Source: Lenzites betulinus (taxonomy: Eukaryota; Basidiomycota; Agaricomycetes; Polyporales; Polyporaceae). Taken from it: a stretch of DNA of 64,000 nt. A model generated the notes under the pieces. That model saw nothing but the letters and a program-made list of their open reading frames with translations. It did no database searches and was not told the DNA's origin. Below, in pieces: positions 16,337 through 28,963 of the stretch. The DNA lies in the NCBI GenBank assembly GCA_022264855.1, contig JABYQU010000003.1, positions 62,001 to 126,000 on the forward strand, in the 5' to 3' direction. The stretch's first letter is position 1. The number at the start of each line of letters is the position of its first letter. A program made the position numbers and the translations under genes.

Positions 16337-17446
16337 ATAGAATACTAGATTATGAATAGACTGCGATCTGAAACTCTGACCACCACCTAGTCAGCGTAGA
16401 ATGCGAGGGCGGGGACGCCGGTAGAGCGCGTCGAGGAGGTGCAATGACCTAAATGTTAAACCTAGATAGAAAGGGCTGGATAACACCCGGGAACGTCCCG
16501 AATGTCGACCGAGAACGAGCGGGTAATGGACTAGCACAGAGAGAGCGACTGCGGCGTGACGCGGACTGGAACGTCGAGAGAGAGCGGGACTGGCGAAGAG
16601 CGCAAATGAGTGAGTGAAGCGAATGGCCTGTCGAGATCGGGCGGACTTCGGAGGGTGAACACAAACTGCCGCATTAAAGCGCGAAGGCTCGAGTCTTTAT
16701 ACATGTCAAACACTATCTAGGAGGCGGCATAGACATACAGCCCAGGCTCGAGGATGCGGGGACAAAGGCGGGAGCAACGGCGGAGTAAGTAGCGGAAGGA
16801 CGCGAAAGGCAGTACGGCGCGTCGGATCGACGCGATCACGTGTGCACGTGTCGCGTCTGGTACAGAAACGACTCCTCCGCGCGGCGAGGCGGTGCGCGGG
16901 TACGATCTGCTGCGAGAGATAAGACGGAAGCTGAGAAATAAAGGTCTACAATCGAGTTGGAACCACATAAACGAGCGGGATGACCGAGAAGGGAGCGCGC
17001 ACCATCCGGATCCGCGTGCACCGGCGCGCCGACTCGGAAGTCGCTACTGCTCAGCGACGCGGACCACCCATCAGCGATACACTTATCTGATGCACCTAAT
17101 ACTCGTGTACGAGGACTGATATGTCCATAACAACGACTAGGAGAGTGCACCCTCTATTCTAAAGCAACGAGTATCTTCTGCTGAACTTAAGGTTGAGCGC
17201 TGATGAAGATTGACCAGCCTGAGCCTACCTTGTACGGATGTGATGTGACTACCACAAGTCTACCGAGCCAATCGCATACCTGAGTACCGCCGCCCGAATG
17301 CTATAGCTGGGGATTTGAGTGGCAGTTTATCATTTTCTGTGTTACCCCTGCTCTACTAGCGCAGTGGTCGGACAACTGTTAAGCGCAAAGCGCTGACTGC
17401 TTATTGTTATGTCGGTAGACTGAGCAGATGACCGTCTCGGGTTCGA
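16337..17446. other. Intergenic, convergent 3' flanks
   Basis: Lies between the 3' ends of the BTB gene (+) and the P450 gene (-). No ORF shows a recognisable domain. A tRNA-like A box (TAGCGCAGTGG, 17355) and B box (GGTTCGATT, about 17441) occur but do not fold into a proper tRNA. Confidence 0.4.
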
Positions 17447-19737
17447 TTACAACTGGGAGACTGTAAGCGGCATCTCAGGCCTCTTACTTTCCGTCCCGAC
17501 CGTAGGATACATGACACCAGCGTGATTCCAGAAAATCGATTTATCCGTGAGCTCGAGCTTGAAGCTGCTCAATAGAATGGACAGGACAACCTCTGGGGAA
17601 AGCTCGGAGGTTAGAAGTTGAATGAGCAGTATATATGCCCAGTACTGAGCTCCAGTTGGGCAAATTTGAAGCCGCTGCGAATAAGCAGTTCAGTGATTGG
17701 AACGATAGTGTAATTGTGGACCCACGACTTACATGCAAGACCGACCACCGCCATGGAAGCTCATTCTGTGCGGGTATTCAGTCCAATGCAAGCGTCTTGA
17801 TGAGCCACCACGTACAAGTTTGAGTACACTCCCGGTAGCCGCGCTTCCTCCACAGCTCGCGGCAGTGACGACAACCATCGCTCTGGCTTCCATTCGTAGG
17901 CGTCCTCACCCCACAGCGCCTTATTCGTGTTCGACGCCCAAAGGTTTAGCACAGCGACTGTACCTTTTTTGATGGGGATCTCGGATATCATCGTCCCGTC
18001 TATCCCGCGTATCGGCTCAACGAGAGGTAGAGTCGTGTCTTTTATGGCGCTACAAGCTGGTGAGTATGTTTCACACATTTGCGCAATGCAGAACGCACGC
18101 ACCGACGACTGAGGATCCGAACCGGAGGATATCTGCGATCTGATATGTCAGAGACAGTAGCACTGGACATACCTCTGATGAACGTACAGTCGTAGGGTCT
18201 CACGGCAGACTGCATCCAGGTAAGGGAGTTCCATGAATTGGTCGTAGTCAGAGACGTCGGTGACCTGTGCGCCGATGACTTCTGCGCGAAGCTTTTCCTG
18301 CGCGTCGGGCCTCTGAGCAAGGATATGCAAGAGACGCGAGGCGACATTCGACGTTGTATCCGTCCCCGCAAGGATGAAAGTGCTGGACGTGCAAGAGATG
18401 AATGTTTTGCAAAGCTTAACGAACCTATGCGTACGTACGACATCTGCGCGACAATCTCGTCATCGGACAGCTTCTCTTTTGCGTCTGCTCCCATATTCGC
18501 CTTGACTAAGGCTCTGTCAGCAGAAACAATTTCATACCCGGACAAAAACGTACGCAGGATACTCATTACGTCCTTTCCTTCTCCAATCTGTTCCATGAGC
18601 TCGCTGTCGCCATGCTGAGCTGCTCGCTTCTTCCTCTCCATGATTCCCACAGATCGTGCGTACATCGTGTCGACAATATCTTTGAGTCGTTGTACGCGCG
18701 CATTGGGTACTGCGGCGACGATCATGCGGCGCATCCACACAGGCCCGACGTCGCACAAGTGCGACGCTACCATTCGTATCACGGCGGGGACCTGATTGAG
18801 GGCGCCGCTTAAAGAACTTGATCGGCATCATGCGAGAACAACTAGAATCATATGGCTCACAATAGTTGCTTCACAGACTCCCCGAAATCATCGGTGGTAT
18901 CACCTACGAGAGGATCAAAGGAGTGTCCGAGAGCACCTTGTCCGATGAGTTCCAGCGCCATTCGACCCATCCACTGAAGGATATCGATTTCCTTGGGGCC
19001 ATCTCGGACGTCTCTCAAAATGGCGTCCCGTAGCTCTGAAGGTAGTTAGTACGTGGTATGTTGGGTAAAGGACGACAAGGCATACTTTGTAAGACGTCTC
19101 GTAGAAGAGCGGGGTCGCGTTTCGTAGATGTGCAGTGGAGAATACGGAGGTCAGCATCTTCCGCTGTTTGCGGTGTTGTGAGCCTTCGGTGGTCAAAAGT
19201 CCTGGGCCCAGGAGCAAGGTGCTGCGTTTTGACATGAGCCCTTTGCCTGGTGAAGGACATCCCAAATCGCAGCGCGCACTTAAATCTCGACATGCGTTTC
19301 TGCCATATATCTTGGTCCTTGATGGTGATACTATATAGCGCCCTGGGGTCGTAGACATGTAGCCATACGTCCTATTGATAGTCCCGTATCAGACATGCTA
19401 CGAACAGGATACGTGGCGGGTGAACATACCCCAAAGGGGGCGGTAAGTTTCGCAACCGGGCCGTGCGCCTCGACGAGCTGCTTCGTCCAGCGCTCGGACC
19501 CGAGTCGGTCCGTCAGCTGGCGGAAGTTCCCTATCGGCGGGCTGGTTAATCATAAGGCGAGCGGTGAGCACATAGTCGCAATATTGAACACTCACCTTGA
19601 AGGAATGATGAAGACGCGGGTCCTTGAATGTTAGCTAATGGCGAAGCAAAGACCTTGCGCGTCCACCAGATGATAATGAAAGCAAGCGCAGAGCCAAGGA
19701 TGAGCGTTTGAACGGGGTGAGTGTCAACGGAATACAT
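17447..19737 (-). CDS. Cytochrome P450 monooxygenase (CYP5150-like)
   Basis: Haem-thiolate monooxygenase, probably anchored in the ER membrane; substrate unknown. I could join 13 exons on the minus strand with all phases closing: 19737-19596, 19530-19430, 19371-19292, 19221-19086, 19033-18861, 18807-18554, 18505-18439, 18382-18188, 18132-18103, 18049-17816, 17765-17733, 17674-17646, 17592-17447 (539 residues). N-terminal membrane segment LILGSALAFIIIWW; SQHRKQRKMLTSVFSTAHLR helix; I-helix oxygen-binding AGTDTTS; ExxR as ETLR; PERW region KPERWL; haem-binding loop FHGGGRSCIG with the Cys ligand; typical C-terminus VGTESKRPEMPL. Exons of 29, 30 and 33 nt are among the smallest. The exon 3 donor (GTCGAG) is weak and least certain. 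The family name is inferred from motif style, not a search. A second P450 of the same type begins at 63218. Confidence 0.93.
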
Positions 19738-20711
19738 GACGGTAAGATCGAATCCTGATCCTGCGTGGGCTGGTTTATAAATGTCTTGCGCGCGTTCCAA
19801 AATTGCTCAATGCAGAAGCGTTGACGCTGGGCTTGCGGGAGAAACCGTTTCGGCTTGACATGTCGCAGTTCGACGCAGTCATAAGCCACGACTGTGGTGG
19901 GGTCGTCAGCTGTACTCCACACGACGGTGCGAAGTTCAAGTCCATCTTGCCCTCACAACGCACACACGTAAAATAACATGGACGTAACGCACACTCGTTT
20001 GGTGGTGCGTCGCCATGCCGCGCGAGTTCAGTGGTGAAAGATATCGGATGCACAGTTCCTTTCCGCGGCTGAGTCGCACAGATTGACCGACCAAAGAAGG
20101 GGAGCTCCATTCCGACGATATAGGGCCGCCGTGGTCGAACTCGTCTTCCAGACCTCGACTACCCAGCTTTGCGGTCGGAGTGCGCGGAGGGCCTGTGTAT
20201 CGCGTCGAACACATTCGTACATTTTCCTGTTCGAAAATGAACGATATAGGGACGCAACACGGCGGGAACTGGTGGCCCGGTGGCCCAGTATCCCGAGAGC
20301 GTCCGCGATCGATGGCCAAGGTGCTGCTCTCAGGGTCGGTATTCAACCACTCGGTAAGACTTCTAGTTTACCACTTCCAATATTGTGTAGTCTGCGCCCA
20401 GATCTTTCCATCTCAGAGGCCGATATCTCGCGAACGTGCTTCGGAAACGTCATGGGCGGTGATGGTAGAAGGAAGAGGGCGCAGTACAAGAACAAGCGCT
20501 GGCACTCGGCGTTGGGTGGGCGGCGTTGGCGCTACCGGCGGTACCGTTGCAGCTCGGCTTGAAGTTGTACTACGAGTCCGACGCTCGTTGACGGAACGAG
20601 AAGTTCGAACTCGGCAACATACACGTACAGACTTACAGCACAGAGCTACAAATACAATGGGGAGGCGATGAGTTCGCGACGGAAAGGTGCGACTTGGCTG
20701 AGCTGCTAGGC
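19738..20711. other. Intergenic between P450 and dioxygenase genes
   Basis: The upstream region of the P450 gene and downstream region of the dioxygenase gene. ORFs at 20083-20671 on the plus strand overlap in two frames and show no domain. No clear TATA element. Confidence 0.35.
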
Positions 20712-22276
20712 TCAGCCATGGCACCGCGGGGCCGGCGGAGAGGGAGGGGGTGGGGGCTTGGCGGGCTCCTGGGCCCGCATACCGGGTGGGCCAATCTTGA
20801 CCAACATACAGATGCACTGGTACAGATACCCAATCATGGGCTCATTCCCATACGCAGCAAACTGCGTTGTCACGCGGTTTGCCTTCGAGAGCGACGTCAC
20901 CCAATGCACATGCCAGGCCCGAACCCCCAGGACAGTGGGGTGGGGCTCCGGGCTGGGTGTCTTGGATCCCGAGCCAGTGCTATGGGCGCGCCGCTCGAAT
21001 GGGAAGTTGATGAGCACGCCGTCCCAGTCGAGGCAGAGTTTCTGCCAAATGGGAAGATCTGACTCCAATGCGTGGCTGTCGAACTTGACAACGCGGGGGC
21101 ATGCAACGATTGCAGGAACCCCCTGCGGGCCAGCTTCACTTTGTGCCTCGAACACAGTGTAGAACGTTGGGGGCGTGGTCAAGAGCTCGCTGCAGGCATA
21201 GTAGAGGGCAGCGTCGATGCCCTTCAACATGCCGTGCAGCGTCTTGAGTGGACACTTGTCGCCCTCTTGGACATCGAAGGATGTCGGTAGAGGATACAGG
21301 TGGCGGAGTCCGAACCCTAGCCAGCCCCCGTTGGGCATGAAGGTCCCATCCTTCAGCAGGGATTCGAGCGTCGTCTTCACCTGAGGTTTATCCGCGCCCC
21401 GAGGCTGGATGACCCTCAGGTTGGCCATGAGACTGTACTGCACTTCATTGACGTAGTACAGGTTGTAGGTGATCGTCACGCGATAGCCAGAGGTGACCTT
21501 CCTGACCTCATGCTCCACATCGCTGAAGAACGCGATGTAGGCGACACGAAGGTCATCGGCCTGGAGGGTTTCGAGGTAGGAAGCGGCGTCGAATGACCAA
21601 CTTTCTGTGGCGTGCGATAGCCCGAGGGTACCGCCTGTGTGTGCAGTGGGGAAGATGAGGACGAGGGAGCCGAACATGTTCGGGCCTCGCGGCGTGTCCT
21701 TGTGTCTCATGAAGAAACAGTCTTTTCCTGGCAGGATGTTAAGACGACGAAATGACCGACGTGTTGTCCACGTACCATATACGTTCAGGCTATACAGATC
21801 GGCCCTTATAGGCTTGTTTTGGTCCTTGCCCGTGAACATCGCTGTGCGCACGGCTTCGAGGATTCCAGATCGTTCAACGTCCAGATTGATTGCGAAGTAG
21901 TTACGATCTAGCTTCATGGCTCTGCGGTAGTTAGGGTCTACGACGGCTTCCTGGTGGACCCCGAAAGAGGCGACCTCGCCGCACTGCTCGAGATCGACGA
22001 GCTCGGCCCTAGATGCGTTTGCGAGATTCATTCGCCTATCATTCACATCAGTCAAGCGTGTGGCCAGATCAATGAACAAACTTACTTCGCATCCTTGGCC
22101 TTCCCGTAAAAGAGCACGAAACTATGGGCGGGCAGCTTGGCCAAGCCAGAGCAATATGGGAGCGCGTCGCGTAGGGTGTTGCGTAGCTCATCGATCTGGG
22201 GGTGCACGTCGAGGGCTAGGGCGGGGTTAGAGTCCTTAGACTGTTGGTCGTCCGAGTCTGAGCAAGGTTCGAACAT
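20712..22276 (-). CDS. 2-oxoglutarate/Fe(II)-dependent dioxygenase-like protein
   Basis: Predicted non-haem iron oxygenase of the prolyl-4-hydroxylase-like superfamily; substrate unknown. Proposed exons 22276-22086, 22035-21776 and 21727-20712 give 488 residues. The metal facial triad is visible as H-x-D in MRHKDTPRG (about residues 158 and 160) and the distal His in DVEHEVRKV (about 222), followed about ten residues later by an Arg in GYRVTITY that would bind the 2-oxoglutarate carboxylate. The middle GGTLGLSH turn also fits the double-stranded beta-helix. The 48-nt second intron is in frame and stop-free but removes residues (GTWTTRRSF...) that interrupt the expected VYG-K junction; it has a TTAAC branch site. 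The N-terminal 60 residues are acidic, and the C-terminus ends in a proline-rich tail. Confidence 0.8.
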
Positions 22277-25200
22277 GACTGAATATCGAGCTGGGGTGGT
22301 ACCGAGGTGAGTGCACGTTTATGAGGGTCTATAAGGGAACTGGGTGCGAAACCTGTTCGTGGCACGCAACCGTCTCGCACTCCGCTCAACGTACGAGCTG
22401 CCGTCAGCGTCTCGCAGAGTCAGTATAGACCGTTTGGGAATATTGATTGGGGGAATGAGGCATCCTTCGAGAATATGCGGAGCAGGCATGTCTCGACTGA
22501 TCATCAGTGTCGTTGGCGTGGGTGCTTTCAGCGTGCAGGAAGAATGGGGAATATCTGATGACGATTTCGAACCGAGAAGCTCCATGCGTGCCTTTCGCGA
22601 GGCGAAGTAGCGGCGAACCGAGCAAGCCTGAAGGCGGCCGAGCCGAGTCGGTGGCACCTGAGGCATGCGGGAGATGCACATCTGCGCGCAAGATGATGGA
22701 CCTCAATACGACGCACCAGCTAACGCAATAAGATTTGAATAATCATTTTCTAGACCACATTGTTTGCCCATGTGGGTGTTCTTCATCGTTATTCACTGCT
22801 TCGTACGCAGCATGGCCTTCGGAGATGTAATTAACGTTTCTTCTATTAATCCCACTGTGAGTCAACGAGTCCCAAATTGGACCGGAAGAGCGTGCCGCGA
22901 CAGCCTGCGGGCTTCGGTCAGCTTCCCTAAAAGGTCGGTACGTGCTTAGAACCCGGTCCTGGATGCGCGCCAAGTTTACCTGGGAATCACAGCCCTCCCA
23001 GTAGTGCGCGGTGTTGGTGCTAGCTCGCTATGATTGCATGACGTGACCAAACTATCGCCGTACCGTCATGCCGTGGTCGGGAGTGGAAAGAACAGTCTGA
23101 GACCAGGGAGATAGACGGCCACGGTAAGCGCTGGGCTAGAAGAATTATTATGGCAAGAAGATGTTGAGATGGACGCCGTACGTAGGAGCAAGTGAGTTGA
23201 GTGGGCGAGTGACGAACATTCAAATATTCAAAGTTCAGCTCACGGCAGCGGCAGCGGCAGGGACAAGTACAGACGCCCACGCGCATGGGCGCCACGCGAT
23301 ATTCGGCGCCCGCCCAAGCCAACTCTCGCCTTCACCACAGCGTGCTGCCCACCGATGGATCCATCCCCCGCCTGCTGCACGTTCATATTTCACGCCAGTA
23401 ACGTATTAGACATTCTATACTGCGAAAACAATACTCATCGGGTATGATCCGATATTTACCTTGATCTATCTTCAGGATTTGCACTTACCACTGGTCCGAC
23501 ACTATCCAAGTGCTGGCACCGCTACCGGGCATCCATCTTCACTCAATCCTCCAGACGTCTTCGCAGGACATAGGTCAAAAAACGCCTCGCCTCTGCGCGG
23601 AGTTTGATTGATTGTGCCCACGTTCCGAGATCCCGGTCGATGGCTAACAGGATGACTGAGAAAGCCACAACTTTCGCCCGGTCGTATCGCAGCGCTCAGG
23701 GTTAGGGCGCCCTCCTCGTAAGGGCGTCTTAGTGGCGACGACCACCACGAGGATTCTACACATGATGTTGGGCGGCGGGAAGCTGTTCTTGAGCTGAGGA
23801 AGTCGAGGACGCCGTGATCATCCGCACGCTGCGCGGTGCCATTGGCTCAACTATGCCAAAGACTCGCTGGCGCCGAGGATCTCGTGGGCAGCGTGTCAGA
23901 TTCATATATCCTAATGCATCGCACCTGACAATCTTTACCGTTCGCCAGGTTTCGGAAGATACGTGCAGTCCTCGGCCGGCGTGTCCCTCTTCGAAGGGCG
24001 TAGTACCCAACGCCCAGAAGCATGTTGAATTTGTCCGGTGACTCGCCGCCGCCCTGACCGGGGACCTCACAGTGGACCCTTCTCGAAATCCGTGGCCCTC
24101 TAGAACGGTCGGCGCGGTAACTGAGACGAGGATTTGACATACGTCGAGCTGAGAAAACCGCATAACTCGGATCCCGGGAAAGCTACCGTGCATCAAATTT
24201 TGGAACGTGGAGATTACATGACATACGAGCCCACAGAAAGGCACTCCAACCGTTCGGCATTATTTGAAGTGCGCTTACGTGCGTCTCTTCGTTTTCAACA
24301 ACACATCTTCTGTGAGGTCATCTACCACGTTTTGCGCGTCATCGCGTCATTAGTGATGTTCACGAAATTTTGAAGGTCAGAGAAGAAAAGCGGGAGCTCT
24401 CAGTGAAGAGGGAGATGACACGCGCTCGACGACTTACATTCCGAAGTGCGGGTAGTGCGTAAGAATAATCAAATACCAGAGCGGCGAACCGAAACACTGA
24501 CCTCGTCGCATGGAACGATTACGCAATCTCCAGCTCCTGATTACTACCAGTTCGCACTAAGATCTCTGCCCTAACAGTGATCCTCAAAACCAGACTCAGC
24601 GATACCCAACGCTGCGTCGCGGCAGTTTGCAGATCGATGTGAGTCAAACTCCTCTCAACGACCATGGCGAGGGGGGAAAGAGTGCGTGTCATTGAAATTA
24701 CGCGGCCCGAACGTTCGCATCGTGTTGATGCTTAGACCGTTTAGCTCTATGAACTTCTCGCGGTCAGGGTCTGCCCTGTGCCATCGCGGAGCAGCGAGTC
24801 GAGTCGAGGCACAGGCTCGTCGGTCACTTCCTGGCGGAACGAGGAAATCCTCTGGCACGAGACACAGAGGCAACCAAGGTGGTCCCCGGGAGCCTGCTTA
24901 CGCCTGTAGGGATCATCCTAAGCGGACCGCCGGTCTTTTCAATATGGTATGCATGGTCCTTTGGGCGGCACCAAATATACCGAGGCGGTGATGATCGTGA
25001 AGCTGTATAAGCTCAACGACCACGGTGAGCGCTACCCTTATCGTCCTCGCACCGGTATTGAATAGATTGAAATCTTTGAGCGCATCCTCGAAGGCCGGCC
25101 TAGGCCCGCCGTATTTTTAAGGATACTCGGAGCTCTCGTGTTTGTATTCCCAAATCCTCACAAGGGCGGCGAGCTCTCACAGGAGGGGGGGGGGGGGGGG

Positions 25201-27272
25201 ACTGATATTGCGCAAGAGAAACAAGAACCGTTCATTCGATGCTTCGTATTTTCTTTCCCAGTTGCAATGATTGTGCGCCGGTGGGGTAAATTTTGCATCT
25301 CGCTGATGTCAAGCACAAGGTATGCGTGTCTCAGGCGATCCTCATGCGCCGCGTCCCCATTATTGACTCGGACAACTGTTTGTTTCGCGCCGAATGAGGC
25401 TAGGCCCCCCTTCCAAATGATGAAGGCCTATTTCGACGATGACTCCGAGAGCGGAGAAAGGATCACAAACAGGTTATCCCCTGTCGGATCACCCCGGGCA
25501 ACCAACAAAACACGACTCATGAGACATGCATCGTGTATGAAATTAGTGCCCCAATGAGTGTGATGCCTCCATGGCCCCTGGTCGCAGATACTATACTGGT
25601 ACGTCCTATGTGGTGATTTAGCCTTACATAGAGAATGCAGTCACCGACTCCGGCACAGACTCATACATCGCGGGAGAAGCTGGGGCCCGCGTCCATCGTT
25701 GCCCGGCGCAGTATCTGCGTAGACAGCCGCGCCTTTCTAAGCGTCATTTACTGCTATCATGATGGGCCACACTGTGCAGGGAGCGGACCTGCATGTCAAT
25801 TACGAGGACTGATGCGTGGCCCATGTGGACGCAGCGTACATACCTTTCCAGTCGAGTGCACCGACAACAGAATAGCTCGCGCCATACATATTGTGAATGT
25901 GGGCTATAATCCGAGTCACAACGGCCCCCTCCAAACCTCAAGCTTTCGAGGCGGAATCTATCTCTCTAAGCATATATCCGAGACTGTCATTCGTTAGGCT
26001 GCATGTAACGTGCCCCATGTAACGGGAAACTCACATAACATTCATTGGAAGCGGCCAGTGTCGCCTCTCCTCCGTGATCAGCCGCTCACCGGTCATCACC
26101 TACCATAGACGCTAGACAGTCCGCTAGAGCAAATTTCAATTAACACGCTCCTCTCTCTCATTATCAACACACTGGGAAAGACACCGCGCTTGTGCAGGTG
26201 TATAGTGCGGCTTGCTGGCGCACCGAGGAAACTTTTGTCTGTGATATTTCGGCAAGCGCGATCTCGGTCTCGAAGACTGTTATATAAGCGCGAGATACAT
26301 ATTCTTTTCCTATATAACAAAAAGCCGTCGTGTGCGAGACGTCTCTAAAGGCAGGAAAGATAGACACACTGTTACAGACGACATCACCACGATGTGTTTC
26401 GAACTTGAGCATGCGAGACGGGTGGCTTGCCAGTGCCGCTTGACATCGTCTTTCGTACACCTGAAGGGTGTCTTTTATTCAATGTGTCAGTACCTTAATA
26501 GACTTCTAGTTTGGAGCGGCATATATATCATCTAGCTAGTCGTAGGTGCAGCGGAAGAGTGCTGAGTGGGCTGGTAGAAGCGCCGGGCGTTGTTTTGACG
26601 TTGTTTGCTTGGGTGGGCGTTAGCGCTCGCAGGCGGGCATATTAAATACTTATCAGCGCGACTCCGCTCGCTCTCTTCGTCCGCGACCGTGTCCATGTTT
26701 CTTTCGGGATCCTCTGACTCTGCGACTCTGCGTCTATTTACCCTTTATATCTTTAGTCTGCTACAAGACTTAGACCTCTGAATTTTATATATGGCGTATA
26801 TGCTCATTCCCGCTGAGGCTCGACGGTTGGTATCGAAGGCCGTCTTCCGGGGCACGACCCAGGCATGGAATCTTGCTCGTAACTGTATATCACTGATCAT
26901 TTGCCTCCTATAATATCATGCTGCAGGCCATAACACTAGTATATATGATAGCTTCAAACAAAAATGGAAACACAAGTGTGACCCCGGGCCTCAGACTTGG
27001 GTCCAAGTGAGTCGGTTTCATGCGTTCGTAGCCTAAGTGTGGGCGGAGTCGTCCATCCTCGCATCGCTCGTAGTGTAAAACTAGCAACGGAGCATCGGTC
27101 CGGATTCTCGCTTCCATGATTCTCGCTGCTACCGCAGCACACTTGAACTGGCGCCTAACATTAGTTCCCGCGATCGCTCATCTTGCTTATCATCACTCAT
27201 TCACTACCTTCCTCTCACCCTACCATACCAGCACTCGACGTACAGCTCACCCAGCCGTGCATGTTGTAATTC
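22277..27272. other. Five kilobases without a supported gene
   Basis: GC content is lower than in the flanks. ORFs stay under about 165 codons and none shows a domain or plausible exon chain. A 16-base G run sits at 25185-25200. Around 26640-26700 there is a promoter-like AT-rich then CT-rich arrangement, followed by short ORFs only (26694-26780 and 26791-26913). The segment may hold decayed mobile DNA, but no terminal repeats or polymerase/transposase motifs were recognised. Confidence 0.4.
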
Positions 27273-28186
27273 ATGACCAAAGTCTACACATCGATGGCGC
27301 TCACTTCTATTGCTACTACTCGAGACATGGCAGCTGCATTGCCTGCCACTCACAGCGACACAACTGGCGATCATGTAACAGACTCGTCGCTGCTGCGACG
27401 GGACTCAGACTTCTATTGCCAGGATATTGTCTTCCGGGTAACGCCCATACGACTTCGTCCAAGCTATCCCCGCTTCTCTGACAATCTGTCAAGGTGGAAG
27501 ACGTGCTCTTCAAAGTCCCCCGTCGCCCCTTCGAAGACGACTCGGAGGTGTTCAGCAACATGTTCACCCTCCCGCCTGCCAATCACCCTTCAGGCATAGA
27601 AGGAAGCAGTGACCACAACCCGTTGCTTCTGCAGGGCGTCACGGCGGAGGAATTCAAGGCCCTTCTCTACGTGTTGTTTCCGACGTATGTACACACACTC
27701 TCTGGATACTACTAGAAGCTGATGCTCATACATCTCTTCAGCACGTATGGCGGGCCGCGCTCCTTGACAAAGGACCAATGGATGTCGGCAATGAAGCTTG
27801 CCGATATGTGGTTCTTCGTTGCCGTCCGCAACCAGGCGATTGTCGAGCTCCACCGCCTCATTAGCTCTCACGCAGAGCGTGTTCAGGTCGCACGCCGTCT
27901 ACAAATCCCCGGATGGGTCGAGCCCGCGCTCATGGAGCTCGCCTACCAGGACGTCTTGAGCGCGGCCGATCTGCAGGCGCTGGGCTGGGCGACAACGGCG
28001 AAGCTGATGCAACTCCGAGAGAGCATACACTTTACCAACTTGTGCACATGCGCGTGCAACTACTGCAACCATGCCCACTCAAGGCCACAGGGCAGCCAGC
28101 CAGCAGCAATCACTGCAGCCAGTCTGCGACGATCGATGGACTTCGGCGCAAGGATCCGCGAAGTGTTTGCAGCAGATATATTCTAA
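27273..28186 (+). CDS. BTB/POZ domain protein
   Basis: Second BTB family protein; role unknown. Proposed exons 27273-27437, 27494-27684 and 27742-28186, 266 residues, phases closing. The BTB core is typical of the mushroom expansion: RRDSDFYCQDIVFR | VEDVLFKVPRRPFEDDSEVFSNMF, then LLLQGVTAEEFKALLYVLFPT | YGGPRSLTKDQWMSAMKLADMWFF, followed by the BACK-like helical region VRNQAIVELHRLISSHAERVQ and PGWVEPALMELA. A short Cys pair (TCACNYC) near residue 225 is reminiscent of the C-terminal Cys residues of the family. The start is the first ATG of the frame; an alternative lies seven codons downstream. It is much shorter than the BTB protein at 15050 and resembles it only in fold. Confidence 0.85.
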
Positions 28187-28963
28187 CTCCGTACTGTCAT
28201 CGTCTTATTTTTGATCGCCGTCATGCGTCTGATGATAACTTCCCAGTGCAGTGTACAATACATAGTAGTGGTGTGCCATCGCTTTCTTGTCCTCTCGTGA
28301 TAATCGCTTTCCCCACATGTACAAGTTCAGCTCGCATCTTCGTCCGTGTTCTTTCTGTGTTGTTGTCCCATTACGCTCTGCAATCCCCTATACGTCTTTA
28401 TACACCATACCAATATGACTCCAGGACTATCATCTCTTGACGACGATGATCGTGATAGGGGCGCAATGAATGAGTACAGGGTACTACTCATATATCACCA
28501 GTCAACCGCCGAGCAGTCAACGGTCCAGAGAGGCTGACATAGACTTGAGAAGCTGACACAATAAATACGTCTAGGATGTAGTATATACACTATACACAGC
28601 TCCGGCTGACCATGACCACGATGCACTACGAAAGTCTATAAACATTGCGGAGCCGAGACACAACTTCGCAAGGGGACGCCGACCTGCGAGAAGACGACCC
28701 GGTTGACCAGGATCGTAGTTTCGCGTGGGGAGACAGAGCGAACAAACTAGAGGCGCAGAGGGCTCGAGCGGAGCGATCGAAAGGGCATGCGCTCCACGAG
28801 CCTCTATGTCTGCGGCCCAGAGACAAGGTAGACTGTGCAGTGAGACTCGGTAACGCGGGCATCGTCCGTGGAAGGGCGGAAGGCTTCGCACACTGCGATT
28901 GTCGGCGAAGCATCAGTACACAGAACGATCGTCCACAGGGGAGGCGTGCAGTCGTAAACTCAC
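28187..28963. other. Intergenic, convergent 3' flanks
   Basis: Between the BTB gene (+) and the HET gene (-). ORFs of about 100 codons at 28571-28974 overlap on both strands without features. Nothing else seen. Confidence 0.4.

Noticed and set aside
17350..17465. tRNA gene
   Set aside because: A and B boxes are present, but T-arm and acceptor stems do not pair and the stop codon of the P450 lies inside the B box.
23756..24244. 162-codon minus-strand ORF, considered as a transposon or enzyme relic
   Set aside because: No catalytic motif, no terminal repeats and no neighbouring exon could be recognised.
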